Shown piece by piece: positions 35,873-45,340 of a stretch of 47,220 nt of DNA. Under the pieces are notes generated by a model, which was not told the origin of the DNA, searched no databases, and worked only from the letters and a program-made list of their open reading frames with translations. The position numbers and the translations under genes are program-made. The stretch is from CAZTAK01 sp964611585 (GTDB lineage: Bacteria; Pseudomonadota; Alphaproteobacteria; SHVP01). Numbering within the stretch: the first letter of the stretch is position 1; every line of letters starts with the position of its first letter. The stretch is taken from the NCBI GenBank assembly GCA_964611585.1, contig CAZTAK010000015.1, positions 1 to 47,220 on the forward strand, given 5' to 3'.

Positions 35873-37032
35873 CAGGACTCGAAGAACCGCGCCAGCACGG
35901 CGGCGTATATGTCGGTGACCGCTTCGATATCGGCGAGGGCAATGCGTTCGTCGATCTTGTGCATGGTCGCGCCGATCAGGCCGAATTCCGCCACCGGCAC
36001 ATGATCCTTGATGAACCGCGCGTCCGAGGTGCCGCCGGTGGTGCTGAGTTCCGGTTCGACGCCGAGGCGGGTCCGCACGGCTTCGGCGATCAGGCCGCTC
36101 AAGGGTCCGGGCGCGGTCAGGAACGCTTCGCCGGTTATCTGGACTTCGAGGCCGTAGTCCAAATTCGTCCGGTCGAACCGTTGGCGCAGCCAGGCAACGA
36201 TCGAACGGGAGGTATGCAGATCGTTGAAGCGCACGTTGAAAGCCGCCGTGGCGCGGGCCGGGATCACGTTGGCGGCCGGATTGCCGACGTCGATGGTGGT
36301 GACTTCGATGCGGCTTGCCTGGAAGTGCTCGGTGCCTTCATCGAGGGGCTCGTTCAATATTTCGGCCAGCATCCGCACCAGTCCGGGCACCGGGTTGTCG
36401 GCCAGGTTCGGATAGGCGACGTGTCCCTGCGTGCCGGTGACGGTCAGCGTCGCATTCAACGAGCCGCGCCGGCCGATCTTGATCATGTCGCCCAGCCGCT
36501 CCGGATTGGTCGGTTCGCCCACCAGACAGGCGTCGATGTTTTCGCCGTTGGCCTGCATCCAGTCGAGTACTTTGGCGGTGCCGTTGATGGCCTCGCCTTC
36601 CTCGTCGCCCGTTATCAGCAGACTGATCGAACCGGGCAGGGAATCGCCCCGTGCCGCCACGATTTGCGCGGCGGCGGCCGCGAACGCGGCGATCGCCGAT
36701 TTCATGTCGGACGCGCCGCGCCCATAGAGATATCCGTCGCTGATTTCGGCGCCGAACGGATCGACCGTCCAGGCCTCACGGTCGCCCACCGGCACGACAT
36801 CGGTGTGCCCGGCAAAACAGAAATTCGGCGACGCGGTTCCGTGGCGCGCGTAGAGGTTCTGGATTTCGGCGTGCCCGGGTTCCGAAAAGGCGAGTCGCTC
36901 GCAACGGAAGCCGATTCCTTCCAACGCCCGTTGCAACACGTCGAGCGCGCCGCCGTCGTTCGGCGTCACGCTGTTGCAGCGAATCAGGTCGCGCGCTAGC
37001 GCGAGGGCATCGAGTTCGGGTTTATGGGACAC
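35872..37032 (-). CDS. dapE: Succinyl-diaminopimelate desuccinylase
   Basis: A 386-residue M20-family di-zinc hydrolase. CFAGHTDVVPVGD (His and Asp), GRGASDMKSAIAAFAAA (bridging Asp), LLITGDEEGEAINGT (catalytic Glu-Glu), VGEPTNPERLGD, and the late GGTSDARFIKD and EFGLIGATMHKIDE (His) are all in DapE order. It releases succinate from N-succinyl-LL-diaminopimelate for lysine and peptidoglycan. GTG 37032 is chosen as start, with GGGGAAG six bases upstream. dapD lies 37 bases before it. Confidence 0.95.
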   Translation of the reverse strand: MSHKPELDALALARDLIRCNSVTPNDGGALDVLQRALEGIGFRCERLAFSEPGHAEIQNLYARHGTASPNFCFAGHTDVVPVGDREAWTVDPFGAEISDGYLYGRGASDMKSAIAAFAAAAAQIVAARGDSLPGSISLLITGDEEGEAINGTAKVLDWMQANGENIDACLVGEPTNPERLGDMIKIGRRGSLNATLTVTGTQGHVAYPNLADNPVPGLVRMLAEILNEPLDEGTEHFQASRIEVTTIDVGNPAANVIPARATAAFNVRFNDLHTSRSIVAWLRQRFDRTNLDYGLEVQITGEAFLTAPGPLSGLIAEAVRTRLGVEPELSTTGGTSDARFIKDHVPVAEFGLIGATMHKIDERIALADIEAVTDIYAAVLARFFES

Positions 37033-37069
37033 GGGTTGCTTCCCCTGGGCCGCAGCGGGCGGGCGAAGG

Positions 37070-37915
37070 TCAGTCCCGCAGCAGTTCGTTGATTGAAGTC
37101 TTGGCGCGGGTCTTCGCATCCACCTGTTTGACGATCACAGCGCAATAGAGCGACGGTCCGGGCGATCCGTCAGCGAGCGGCTTGGCCGGCAGCGACCCCG
37201 GCACCACCACCGAGTAGGCGGGTACGCGGCCATGATGGATGTCGCCCGAAACCCGATCGACGATCTTGGTCGAGGCGCCGATGAAAACGCCCATCGACAA
37301 CACCGCGCCGGTTTCCACGATTACCCCTTCGGCCACTTCCGAGCGTGCGCCGATGAAGCAATCGTCCTCGATGATCACCGGGTTGGCCTGCAACGGTTCG
37401 AGCACGCCGCCGATGCCGGCGCCGCCCGAAATATGACAGTTCTTGCCAATCTGGGCGCAGCTTCCGACCGTCGCCCAGGTGTCGACCATGGTGCCGGTAT
37501 CGACGTAGGCGCCGAGGTTCACGAAACACGGCATCAGCACGACACCGGGGGCGATATAGGCCGAATGACGGACGATGCAATTGGGCACCGCGCGGAATCC
37601 TGCATCGCGAAACCGGGTCTCGTCCCAATCCGCAAACTTGGACGGCACCTTGTCGTACCAGGGCGCGTTGGCGCCGGGTCCGCCCGCAATCGGTTCCATA
37701 TCGTTGAGCCGGAACGAAAGCAGCACGGCCTTCTTCAGCCACTGGTTCACGGTCCAGCCGTTCGCCGTCTTCTCGGCTACGCGCATGGTGCCGCTGTCGA
37801 GCGCCGCCAGCGCGGCCTTGACCGCGTCACGCACGGCTCCCACGGTCGCGGGCGAGAGCGACTCGCGATCCTCCCACGCCTGATTGATGGTCTGTTCCAA
37901 GGATTCCGAAGACAT
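37070..37915 (-). CDS. dapD: Tetrahydrodipicolinate N-succinyltransferase
   Basis: A 281-residue trimeric acyltransferase with left-handed beta-helix. N-terminal helical domain MSSESLEQTINQAWEDRESL, then AVPNCIVRHSAYIAPGVVLMPCFVNLGAYVDTGTMVDTWATVGSCAQIGKNCHISGGAGIGGVLEP with hexapeptide repeats and the substrate Asp/Arg residues. It uses succinyl-CoA in the step before DapC and DapE. ATG 37915 fits the family; the open frame continues 20 codons upstream without support. First gene of dapD-dapE, 56 bases after the HAD gene. Confidence 0.96.
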   Translation of the reverse strand: MSSESLEQTINQAWEDRESLSPATVGAVRDAVKAALAALDSGTMRVAEKTANGWTVNQWLKKAVLLSFRLNDMEPIAGGPGANAPWYDKVPSKFADWDETRFRDAGFRAVPNCIVRHSAYIAPGVVLMPCFVNLGAYVDTGTMVDTWATVGSCAQIGKNCHISGGAGIGGVLEPLQANPVIIEDDCFIGARSEVAEGVIVETGAVLSMGVFIGASTKIVDRVSGDIHHGRVPAYSVVVPGSLPAKPLADGSPGPSLYCAVIVKQVDAKTRAKTSINELLRD

Positions 37916-37971
37916 GGCGGCAATAACGGTCGGTGAAAAGCGCGCTGACAATACCGGCGCGCCTTCGACTG

Positions 37972-38664
37972 TCAACCGCGTGCCGGCGGATCTCCCCGGC
38001 CGGCTAGCGTCTGGAGGAAAGAAAGAAGGTCCGCAGCGACGTGGTGGATGTGATCCTCGCCTGCCCCATCGGCGGCCCAGTCGGGGCTACCTTTAACCCA
38101 TATCGTCTTCATGCCGAGGTCCGCCGCCGGCTTCAGGTTCCGGGCGATATCTTCGATCATTGCTGCCGACGAAGGCTCGATCCGGTGCATCTGGATCATG
38201 GCCGCGAACGGTGCAGGATCGGGCTTGGGAACGTAGTCGGCATCAATGATGTCGTGGATCGCTTCGAAATGGTCCCCGACCCCCAAATGGTCCAGTACCC
38301 GTCCGGCGTGATGGCGGCTCGCATTGGTGTAAACGAGTTTCCGGCCCGGCAGCGTCTTCAGGGCGGCGTCGAGCCGGGCGCCATCCGGCAGTTCCGACAG
38401 ATCGATTTGCTCGACGTAGTCGAGAAAAGGTGCCGGTTCGACCCCATGAACGGTCATCAATCCCCTCAGCGTGGTGCCGTGGTCGCGCAAATACCCCTTC
38501 TGAACCTTCCGGGCCTCTTCAGGGCCTACATCCAGGATGAGGGCCACAAATTCGCCAATTCGACGCTCGACCTGCCGGAAAAGCTGGCCATTTGCGGGGT
38601 ATAGGGTGTTGTCGAGGTCGAAAATCCAGGTTTCGACCGCAGAAAAGGGGGAATCGGGCGCCAT
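37972..38664 (-). CDS. HAD-family pyrimidine 5'-nucleotidase
   Basis: A 230-residue haloacid-dehalogenase hydrolase of the SDT1/pyrimidine 5'-nucleotidase branch. WIFDLDNTLYPA (motif I, nucleophile and acid Asp), LVYTNASRHHAGRVLDHLG (motif II Thr), YVPKPDP (motif III Lys) and MIEDIARNL (motif IV Asp) are all present. It would dephosphorylate UMP/CMP or related phosphates. ATG 38664 gives the usual N-terminus. Its position beside dapD on the same strand is a recurring alphaproteobacterial arrangement, so a shared transcript is likely. Confidence 0.88.
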   Translation of the reverse strand: MAPDSPFSAVETWIFDLDNTLYPANGQLFRQVERRIGEFVALILDVGPEEARKVQKGYLRDHGTTLRGLMTVHGVEPAPFLDYVEQIDLSELPDGARLDAALKTLPGRKLVYTNASRHHAGRVLDHLGVGDHFEAIHDIIDADYVPKPDPAPFAAMIQMHRIEPSSAAMIEDIARNLKPAADLGMKTIWVKGSPDWAADGAGEDHIHHVAADLLSFLQTLAGRGDPPARG

Positions 38665-38813
38665 CGGGCGCAGTTTGGGGCGACTTGGGCCCGGGCACAA
38701 GGCCACTGACGTTTACCGAATATTTGCCATATTCAGTCCATGCTCGCGTTTGCAGCCGGGTCCCGAGCCGTGCCGTCCGGGCACGGGTGAGCCCCACCAT
38801 GGCGGTTTGACGG

Positions 38814-40463
38814 ATGAGAGAGATTCCACGCCTCGACAGTGCCGTGCGCGACGACCGCAACCGGTTCGTCGCATTTGCCTTCGCCGCTGCCGATACCCTG
38901 CTGGAAATCGACATGGCGGGGATGATCCACTATGCGGCCGGCGCCACCGACCACATCGCCGGTCTGACAACGCAATCCCTGCGCGGCCGCAATATCGTCG
39001 ATCTACTCGTGCCGGAAAGCCGTGACCCGTTCCGGACGGCTTTGGCGGCGGCGGCGGCGCGCGGCCGGATCGGTCCCTTGTCGGTGCGCATTCAGGGCGG
39101 CGAAGAGAGCGCCCCGGCGATCCTGAACGGTTCGCATTTCCCCGAATTCGGCGATCATGTCTATCTCACGCTGGCGACGCCGCGTCCGGAGATGTCGCTC
39201 GCGGGCTTGCCCGAAGTCGATGCCCACGGGTTGGTTCGTGCCGACGATTTTGCCGACCTTGCCCTTGAAGCGGTGCGCGACGTCAAGGACGGCGACGCGG
39301 CACCGGAAATGACCATGCTGGCCCTCGACGGACTGGGACGGCTGGAGGAAAGTCTCGACACCGGTGCCGCGGCCAATCTTGTGCAGGCCATCTCGGACCG
39401 AATGCGCGGTCATGCCCTGGACGGGACTGCCATCGGCCAACTCACCGGCGAGCGGTTCAGCCTGGTCCACGAAGCCGGTCACGACCTGAGCGAGTTCACG
39501 ACCGGCCTTTTGTCGCTCACGCGCGAGGCGGACCCCAGCGGCCGCGGTCTGAAAATCGATACCTCGACGCTGTCGCTGGCGGCGGACACGTTGAACGAGG
39601 CCGACTTCGCCAAGGCCCTGCTCTACACCGTCAACCAGTTCTCAAAGCAGCGCCAGGACTTCACCATCGGCGATCTGGTTCAGGCGCACCAAGAACAGAG
39701 CGCCGAAACCGTCAGGCGTATCCAGTCGTGGCGCCGCACCATCGAGAACGAAGACTTCGATGTGCTGTTTCAACCCATCGTCGATATCCGCTCGCGTCAG
39801 CCGCATCACTACGAAGCGCTGGCCCGGCTGCCGCAGTCGGGCGCCGACGCCTCGCCCTACGAATTCATCCGCTTTGCCGAGGAAACTGGCGTCATCGGCG
39901 AATTCGATCTCGCCATGACGGCCAGGGTCGCCGACCGGATCGCCCAGGCCGCCGATCACGGCGATAGCCTCAAGATCGCCGTCAATCTTTCGGGACGGTC
40001 GCTCGACAACGACCGTTTCGTCCACGATCTGCTGCGGTTGTTGCGCGAGCGCCCGGAGACACAGGGGCACCTCATGTTTGAGGTCACCGAATCGGCAAAA
40101 ATCGAAGACCTGTCCGGCACCGGAAGAATCATCAACCGGATCCGGTCGGCCGGCCATGCCGTCAGTCTCGACGATTTCGGCGCTGGCGCCGCCGCTTACC
40201 AGTACCTGCGCGAACTTGAGGTCGATTTCGTCAAGATTGACGGAGTCTATGTGCGCGATGCGCTGACAACGCCCAACGGCAAAGCATTTCTCCGTTCGAT
40301 CGCGTCGCTGTGCGCCGAGCTCGGCATCGACGCGATCGGCGAAATGGTTGAAACCGAGGAGGAGGCCCGCTTCCTGAGCAGTGCCGGGGTCCGCTTCGGC
40401 CAGGGCTATTTGTTTGGGCGGCCGGGGATGGGCCTGTTGGGGCGGCGCCGCGAGGCGGGCTAG
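38814..40463 (+). CDS. PAS / degenerate GGDEF / EAL cyclic-di-GMP phosphodiesterase
   Basis: 549 residues without a signal peptide. A PAS-like sensor covers about 20-120. Then comes a degenerate GGDEF-type domain (about 140-260), in which the signature is TGERF (211-215), so no cyclase activity is expected. The EAL domain (about 310-545) keeps the catalytic set: Glu334 of YEALAR, Asn391, Glu423 and Glu426 of EVTE, Asp453-Asp454 of DDFG, Lys474, Glu510 and Gln530. It should cleave c-di-GMP to pGpG. It faces away from the HAD gene and precedes a broken diguanylate cyclase gene by 134 bases. Confidence 0.9.
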   Translation: MREIPRLDSAVRDDRNRFVAFAFAAADTLLEIDMAGMIHYAAGATDHIAGLTTQSLRGRNIVDLLVPESRDPFRTALAAAAARGRIGPLSVRIQGGEESAPAILNGSHFPEFGDHVYLTLATPRPEMSLAGLPEVDAHGLVRADDFADLALEAVRDVKDGDAAPEMTMLALDGLGRLEESLDTGAAANLVQAISDRMRGHALDGTAIGQLTGERFSLVHEAGHDLSEFTTGLLSLTREADPSGRGLKIDTSTLSLAADTLNEADFAKALLYTVNQFSKQRQDFTIGDLVQAHQEQSAETVRRIQSWRRTIENEDFDVLFQPIVDIRSRQPHHYEALARLPQSGADASPYEFIRFAEETGVIGEFDLAMTARVADRIAQAADHGDSLKIAVNLSGRSLDNDRFVHDLLRLLRERPETQGHLMFEVTESAKIEDLSGTGRIINRIRSAGHAVSLDDFGAGAAAYQYLRELEVDFVKIDGVYVRDALTTPNGKAFLRSIASLCAELGIDAIGEMVETEEEARFLSSAGVRFGQGYLFGRPGMGLLGRRREAG

Positions 40464-40597
40464 ATCAGAAGGGTGCGATCCGGGCCGGCCCTCAAGTAGA
40501 ATGGCGCGGGGGGCGCAACGGCGTTCCCGGAAAGATTACCTGCGCGTGGCCGGGGACCGGCCGCGCCGCAAGACCCGGGGGCCGGGGAGACAGGCGC

Positions 40598-42310
40598 GTG
40601 GACGGCAACTTGAATCGATACGGCCGGCTCGAGGTCTCGCCGGGAACGATCATCGCGGCGTTTCCGGGGCCGGCCCTGCTGACCGATGGCGCAGGCCAGG
40701 TACTGGCGGCCAATGCCGCCGCCGCCTCGCTGATCGCGGCCCTTCACAGCGGACGTCTGCCGCAGCTCTCGGACGCGATCGGGGACCTTGCTCAGGGCGA
40801 GCGACCCTACGCCGAAAAGATCGACCTTACCGAGGTCGGTGGCGAGACCGCTCTGGACGTCATGATCCTGCCGTTGCGCGATCCGGACCCGGGCGGGACA
40901 CCCTTTGCCCTAATCCTGAGCCGCGAATCGACGCTGGAACGAAATTTCATCAACGCCCTCGTCGCCTCGCGGCAACTGTTCAAAGATTTGGTCAGCTGCT
41001 CGTCCGATTTCGCCTGGGAGACCCGCGCCGACGGCACCCTCGGGTTCGTGTAGAGCCGCGGCGCCATGGGGTATTCGGCACGCGAACTTTACGGCCGGCT
41101 GCCACGCGGCATGGTGGTGGACGGAGGCGACCCGGGGGGCGCCGTTTCCATTCGAAAGCCGCGTCGCCCTCGAAGAGGTCGAGGTGTGGCTGTTCGACGC
41201 CGACGGTAAGCCCGCGTGCTTGCTGACGTCCTGCGTGCCGGTCGTCGATGAACACGGAACCTGGCAGGGAACCCGTGGCGTCTGCCGCGACGTGACCCAG
41301 GCGCGCGAACGCGATGCCGCGCTGGACCGCGCCCGCAACCGCGAACGCCTGCTGGGCGATATCGTCGATGCGATCCGCACCCAGGTCGAGCCCGTGCGCA
41401 TGTTGGAAGAGGCGGCGCGGGCGACCGCAGGCGCGTTACCGGCCGATCATTGCTGGATCTTGCGGACCGATTCCACCGGGGCCCTGGCGGGCATCGCCCA
41501 GTCGGTACGGCCGGTGGAGCCGATCCCCTCGAGGCGGTCAATGCCGCCACCAATGCGCTCGAGCTCGACACCGAGGAAGGGGTGGTCGCGGTCGAGTCCT
41601 CGGGTCTCAGGGTTCTCGCGGCGGCCGCGCGCTATCACGATGCTCTCAACGGTGCGATCTGCATTGCCCGTGCACCGGACGCCGGACCCTGGGACGAGGA
41701 CACGACGACGTTGCTGGAAGGGGTGGGCGATCATCTGGGAATCGCGATCGCGCAAATCGAAAGCCACGAAAAATTGGAGGAGCTCTCGCGCACCGACGAA
41801 TTGACGGGCCTGCTCAACCGCCGCGCCTTCTTCAGCGACATCGAACAGCGCCTTCAGGTGCTGACCCGGCGCAAGCGGCGGGCAGCCCTGTTCTACATCG
41901 ATCTCGACAATTTCAAGCAGGTCAACGACATCCACGGCCACAAGCGCGGCGACGAGGCGCTGGTGGCGTTGAGCCATATCCTGGTCGAGGGCAGCCGCAT
42001 TGGCGACCTGGTCTCGCGGCTGGGCGGCGACGAGTTTGCGATGTGGCTGGAAGAGACTGACGAAACGGCGGCCGTGCACAAAGCCGAAGCCCTGTTCGGC
42101 GCCGCCCGCGCGTTAGAAGAATATTCAGGCGGGCCCGATCATCCGCTCGGGATTTCGGTGGGGATCGCGGTGACCGACCCGGATTCGCGCGAGCCGCTAA
42201 AAAGCCTGATCGCCCGCTCCGACGGCGCCATGTACATGATCAAGCACGGCTCCAAGGGCAGTTACGCGATCGCCGAACCGGCGGCGTCGGTTTCCGAGGC
42301 GGGGGCGTAA
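40598..42310 (+). pseudogene. Broken diguanylate cyclase (PAS-PAS-GAF-GGDEF)
   Basis: Three consecutive frames together encode one protein of about 570 residues. Part 1 (GTG 40598 to TAG 41053) is a PAS-like start ending DFAWETRADGTLGFV. The TAG at 41051-41053 stands where TCG (Ser) would join it to SRGAMGYSARELYGRLP. At a run of six G (41134-41139) the frame shifts by one extra base; the next frame reads FESRVALEEVEVWLFDADGKPACLL and VCRDVTQARERDAALD. Near 41516-41525 one base is missing and the first frame relation is restored: DPLEAVNAATNALELD, a GAF domain, then RTDELTGLLNRRAFF and the intact RLGGDEF. Real decay or errors in a G run are both possible. The GGDEF part could still be made from an internal start. 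Confidence 0.88.
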
Positions 42311-43599
42311 TGGTTCTGGGTCGCATATTCGGGCGCGGCAAGAGTGGCAAGGCTGGCAAAGGCCCCGCCGCCCCACTCACCTATGCCAGGGAGAAGGAAC
42401 TCGCCCGCGCCGACGACGGCGAGTTGCGCGTCGAACTTGCGGCGCGGGAAGATACTCGCCCGGAGATTCTTTATTACCTCGCCGAGGACGAGTCGCGCGA
42501 GGTACGCCGCGAAATCGCGCGTAACCCGAAGACGCCGCGCCAGGCCGACAAGTTGCTGGCAACCGACGTCGATGATCGGGTGCGTTGCGATCTTGCCTTC
42601 AAGATCGGGCGCCTGATCCCCGGCGTCACCGAGCGCGAATCCACCAAGCTGCAAAACCTCACCTTCGAGGTCCTGAGCATCCTGGCGCGTGACCAGTTGC
42701 CGCGCGTGCGCCAGGTCGTTGCTGAGGAGATTCGCCACGCCGAACACGTTCCCGGCGCCATCATCCAGGATCTGGCGCAGGATATCGAATTGATCGTCTC
42801 GGCACCGATCCTTGAGTATTCGGTCTTGCTGAGCGATCACGACATTCTCGAAATTGTCGCCAATTCGGCTGATTCAGGCGTCCTCAGCGCGATCTCGCGG
42901 CGCAACAACGTGAGCGATATGGTGTGCGGCGCGATCGTCGATTCCGGCGACGAAAGGGCGGTGGCGGCGCTGCTCGCCAATACCAGTGCCCAAATCCGGG
43001 AAGAAACCCTCGATTCGCTCATCGACAGCGCGGCCGAGGTCACAAGCGGGCACGAACCGATGGTGCGCCGCCCGACGCTCTCGAATCGTGCCGTGCGCCG
43101 GATTACCGAATTCGTCGCCACCTCGCTACTCAATATCCTGTCGCAGCGCCACGACCTCGACGAGGAAACCGCGCAGGCCGTCGTTACGGCCGTCAAGAAG
43201 CGCATGGATGAAGGTGAGAGCGGCGCCAACGAGGATGACGAATCGGAATTCGAGCGCGCCGAAGCCGCGCGCGCGGCGAAACTGCACAATTCCGGCAAAC
43301 TCGACGACGAAGCCATCACCGGCGCCGCCGAAATGGGCCGCCGCGCGTTCATCCTCCACGCGCTGTCCCTCAAGGCCAAAGTGCCGGTCGAGACCGTGCG
43401 CGCGATCATGAAGACCAGATGCGGAAAGGCGATTACGTCGCTCGCGTGGCTCGCTGACCTGTCGATGCACACTGCGACCGCGCTCCAAAAACATCACGCG
43501 CAAATATCGCCGCAGAACCTGATTAGCGCCCGCGGCGGCGTTGACTTTCCGCTCGCCTACGAAGAGATGGAGTGGTTCGTCGCCTACTTCGATCAATAG
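42310..43599 (+). CDS. DUF2336 family protein (helical repeat)
   Basis: A 429-residue, all-helical acidic protein with HEAT-like repeats. ELRVELAAREDTRPEILYYLAEDESREVRREIARNPKTP is followed by ILARDQLPRVRQVVAEEIRH, ISRRNNVSDMVCGAIVDSGDE and VAALLANTSAQIREETL. The order and a C-terminal helical part (AEMGRRAFILHALSLKAKVPVETVRAIMKTRCGKAI) fit DUF2336, a family I know mainly from alphaproteobacteria. Its ATG overlaps the TAA of the broken cyclase (TAATG), so it was built to be translated with it. Function is not established; a role as binding partner in c-di-GMP signalling is suggested by context only. Confidence 0.85.
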   Translation: MVLGRIFGRGKSGKAGKGPAAPLTYAREKELARADDGELRVELAAREDTRPEILYYLAEDESREVRREIARNPKTPRQADKLLATDVDDRVRCDLAFKIGRLIPGVTERESTKLQNLTFEVLSILARDQLPRVRQVVAEEIRHAEHVPGAIIQDLAQDIELIVSAPILEYSVLLSDHDILEIVANSADSGVLSAISRRNNVSDMVCGAIVDSGDERAVAALLANTSAQIREETLDSLIDSAAEVTSGHEPMVRRPTLSNRAVRRITEFVATSLLNILSQRHDLDEETAQAVVTAVKKRMDEGESGANEDDESEFERAEAARAAKLHNSGKLDDEAITGAAEMGRRAFILHALSLKAKVPVETVRAIMKTRCGKAITSLAWLADLSMHTATALQKHHAQISPQNLISARGGVDFPLAYEEMEWFVAYFDQ

Positions 43600-43609
43600 A
43601 GGCGGGCAC

Positions 43610-43642
43610 AAGAAAACCGGCCCCGGCGGCGAAACCGGGGCC
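43610..43642 (-). terminator. Rho-independent terminator for the leftward P460 gene
   Basis: Stem GGCCCCGG (43619-43626) / CCGGGGCC (43635-43642) with an eight-base loop. On the minus strand it is followed by GGTTTTCTT. It lies 20 bases after the restored stop of the cytochrome P460 gene and may also help end the rightward DUF2336 transcript. Confidence 0.75.
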
Positions 43643-43662
43643 AGTCATGGGGCGTCGCTGTA

Positions 43663-44188
43663 TCAACGTGCCGGAACGGCGTCGTGCAGAAAGACATAGT
43701 CGCCGCCCGGCGCGTTATCATGGCAGGCGATGCAGCCGGTATCCATGCCCTTGGCGACGCGCCCGGCCATTGGGCGTGAATGCGGCCCAGAACCAGTCCT
43801 GATGATCGGAATCGTAGCCGCGCTCACGCTGGAACATGACCGTAATCATGCGCAAGAATTTGTTCGGGTCGGCGAAAATCGCCTCTTCGTTGACGCCCTC
43901 GCCACCGAAGTTCTTCTTGACGATGGCAAGCCCGGTGACGCCGTCCACGGTCACGTTGCCTTGCAGTGAAATCAGGGTTTCAGTATGCGGCGGGTTGCCG
44001 CCCTTATGGGTGGTGGCAACCAGGCCGTTGGCCCCGACCATCCGGGCCTCTTCCATGGCGGTCCAAAGTTGCCCGGCATAGCCGACGTCGGCCTCGCCGC
44101 CGAACATCATGTCCTGCGTCTGCCCCGCGCCCATTGCGCCAAAGACAGGCGCGACCGTTGCGAACACAAACAAAACGACTTTTTTCAT
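43663..44188 (-). pseudogene. Cytochrome P460-like gene with a frameshift before the heme motif
   Basis: The first frame (44188 to 43718) has a signal peptide (MKKVVLFVFATVAPVFGAMG) and a P460-type body: WTAMEEARMVGANGLVATTHKGGNPP, then FADPNKFLRMITVMFQRERGYDSDHQDWFWAAFTPNG. It then runs into RARRQGHGYRLHRLP and stops. Shifted by one base near 43758-43768 (GCGCCCGGCC), the sequence goes on as VAKGMDTGCIACHDNAPGGDYVFLHD and stops at 43663. So the c-type heme motif CIACH and the family C-terminus are cut off. Cytochrome P460 proteins are periplasmic and oxidise hydroxylamine in known cases. GGGAGA lies five bases before the ATG. Confidence 0.85.
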
Positions 44189-44418
44189 TGCAATCTCCCG
44201 TTTGCGGTGCGCGCGAAATTTTCAGCCACAGGGCGTTGATGCATGACGGGAAGGCTCGAGGTGATCATGGCCCGGCGCAAATCAACGCACGTCACAAGCG
44301 CGTTACGGTTCCGCGCATCACACACGCGTTACTGCGCGCTCAGCGCGAGTTCGCGTTCGGGTAAATCTTCCGGAGTTGGAGGCGCCGGACGCAGTGCCGG
44401 TCCGCCACCGACGGTCGG
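44189..44418. other. Intergenic region between argB and the P460 pseudogene
   Basis: 230 bases with no gene, repeat or clear terminator recognised. It should hold the P460 promoter and the end of the argB transcript. Confidence 0.4.
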
Positions 44419-45315
44419 TCAGGGGTCGCGGCGGATCATGGTGCCGATGCCGTGCGCCGTGAAAGTTTCCAGCAACAAGACATGGGAGACGCGTCCATCC
44501 AGGATATGGGCGGCGCCCGCGCCGTCGTTTACCGCGGCGACGCAGGTCTCCAGTTTGGGGATCATGCCGCCGGATACGCCGTCAGCCGTCAGCAGGTCGT
44601 TTGCCTCCGCCGCCGTAAGTCGGCCGATCAGGTTGCCGTCGGTGTCAAGGACGCCGGTCACGTCGGTCAGCATGATCAGCTTGCTCGCCTTCAGCGCGGT
44701 TGCAATCGCGCCGGCGACGGTGTCGGCATTGATATTGTAGGTCTCGCCGTCCGATCCCAGGCCGATCGGCGCCACCACCGGGATCATGTCCGAACGTTCC
44801 AGCACCCGTAGTGCGTGCGGGTTGATCGCCACTGGTTCGCCGACGAAGCCGAGGTCGAGGATCCTTTCGATATTGGAATCCGAATCCGGGTGCTTGCGTT
44901 CAATCTTGCGCGCCTCGATCAGGCCGCCGTCCTTGCCCGACAAGCCGACGGCGGTGCCGCCAGCGCGGTTGATGCGTGTCACGATCTGCTTGTTGATCGA
45001 TCCCGACAGCACCATTTCGACGATATCGACGGTCGCCCGGTCGGAGACCCGCAGGCCGTCCACAAACTCGCTCTCAATCTTGAGCCGGTCCAGCATCTTG
45101 GCGATCTGGGGTCCGCCGCCGTGCACGACGACGGGGTTGATGCCGACCTGTTTCAGCAGCACCACATCTTCGGCAAACGTTTGCGCCAGGGCGTCATCGC
45201 CCATCGCATGGCCGCCGTACTTGATGACAAACGTCTGGCCAGCGAATTCGCGCATGAAGGGCAGGGCCTCGGCAAGGGTCCCGGCCGTTGCAATCATTTT
45301 CTTGTCGGCGGTCAT
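44419..45315 (-). CDS. argB: Acetylglutamate kinase
   Basis: A 298-residue amino-acid kinase. FVIKYGGHAMGD (phosphate-binding Lys), NPVVVHGGGPQI, DGLRVSDRATVDIVEMVL (substrate Arg), GLSGKDGGLI, NINADTVAGAIATAL and LTDVTGVLD follow the ArgB order. It phosphorylates N-acetylglutamate in arginine synthesis. An N-terminal helix before the kinase core (MTADKKMIATAGTLAEALPFM) is usual for arginine-sensitive hexameric enzymes, so feedback inhibition is likely. ATG 45315 fits; engB is 25 bases upstream. Confidence 0.96.
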   Translation of the reverse strand: MTADKKMIATAGTLAEALPFMREFAGQTFVIKYGGHAMGDDALAQTFAEDVVLLKQVGINPVVVHGGGPQIAKMLDRLKIESEFVDGLRVSDRATVDIVEMVLSGSINKQIVTRINRAGGTAVGLSGKDGGLIEARKIERKHPDSDSNIERILDLGFVGEPVAINPHALRVLERSDMIPVVAPIGLGSDGETYNINADTVAGAIATALKASKLIMLTDVTGVLDTDGNLIGRLTAAEANDLLTADGVSGGMIPKLETCVAAVNDGAGAAHILDGRVSHVLLLETFTAHGIGTMIRRDP

Positions 45316-45340
45316 AGTGCGGCGGGTTATATCGCAATCC

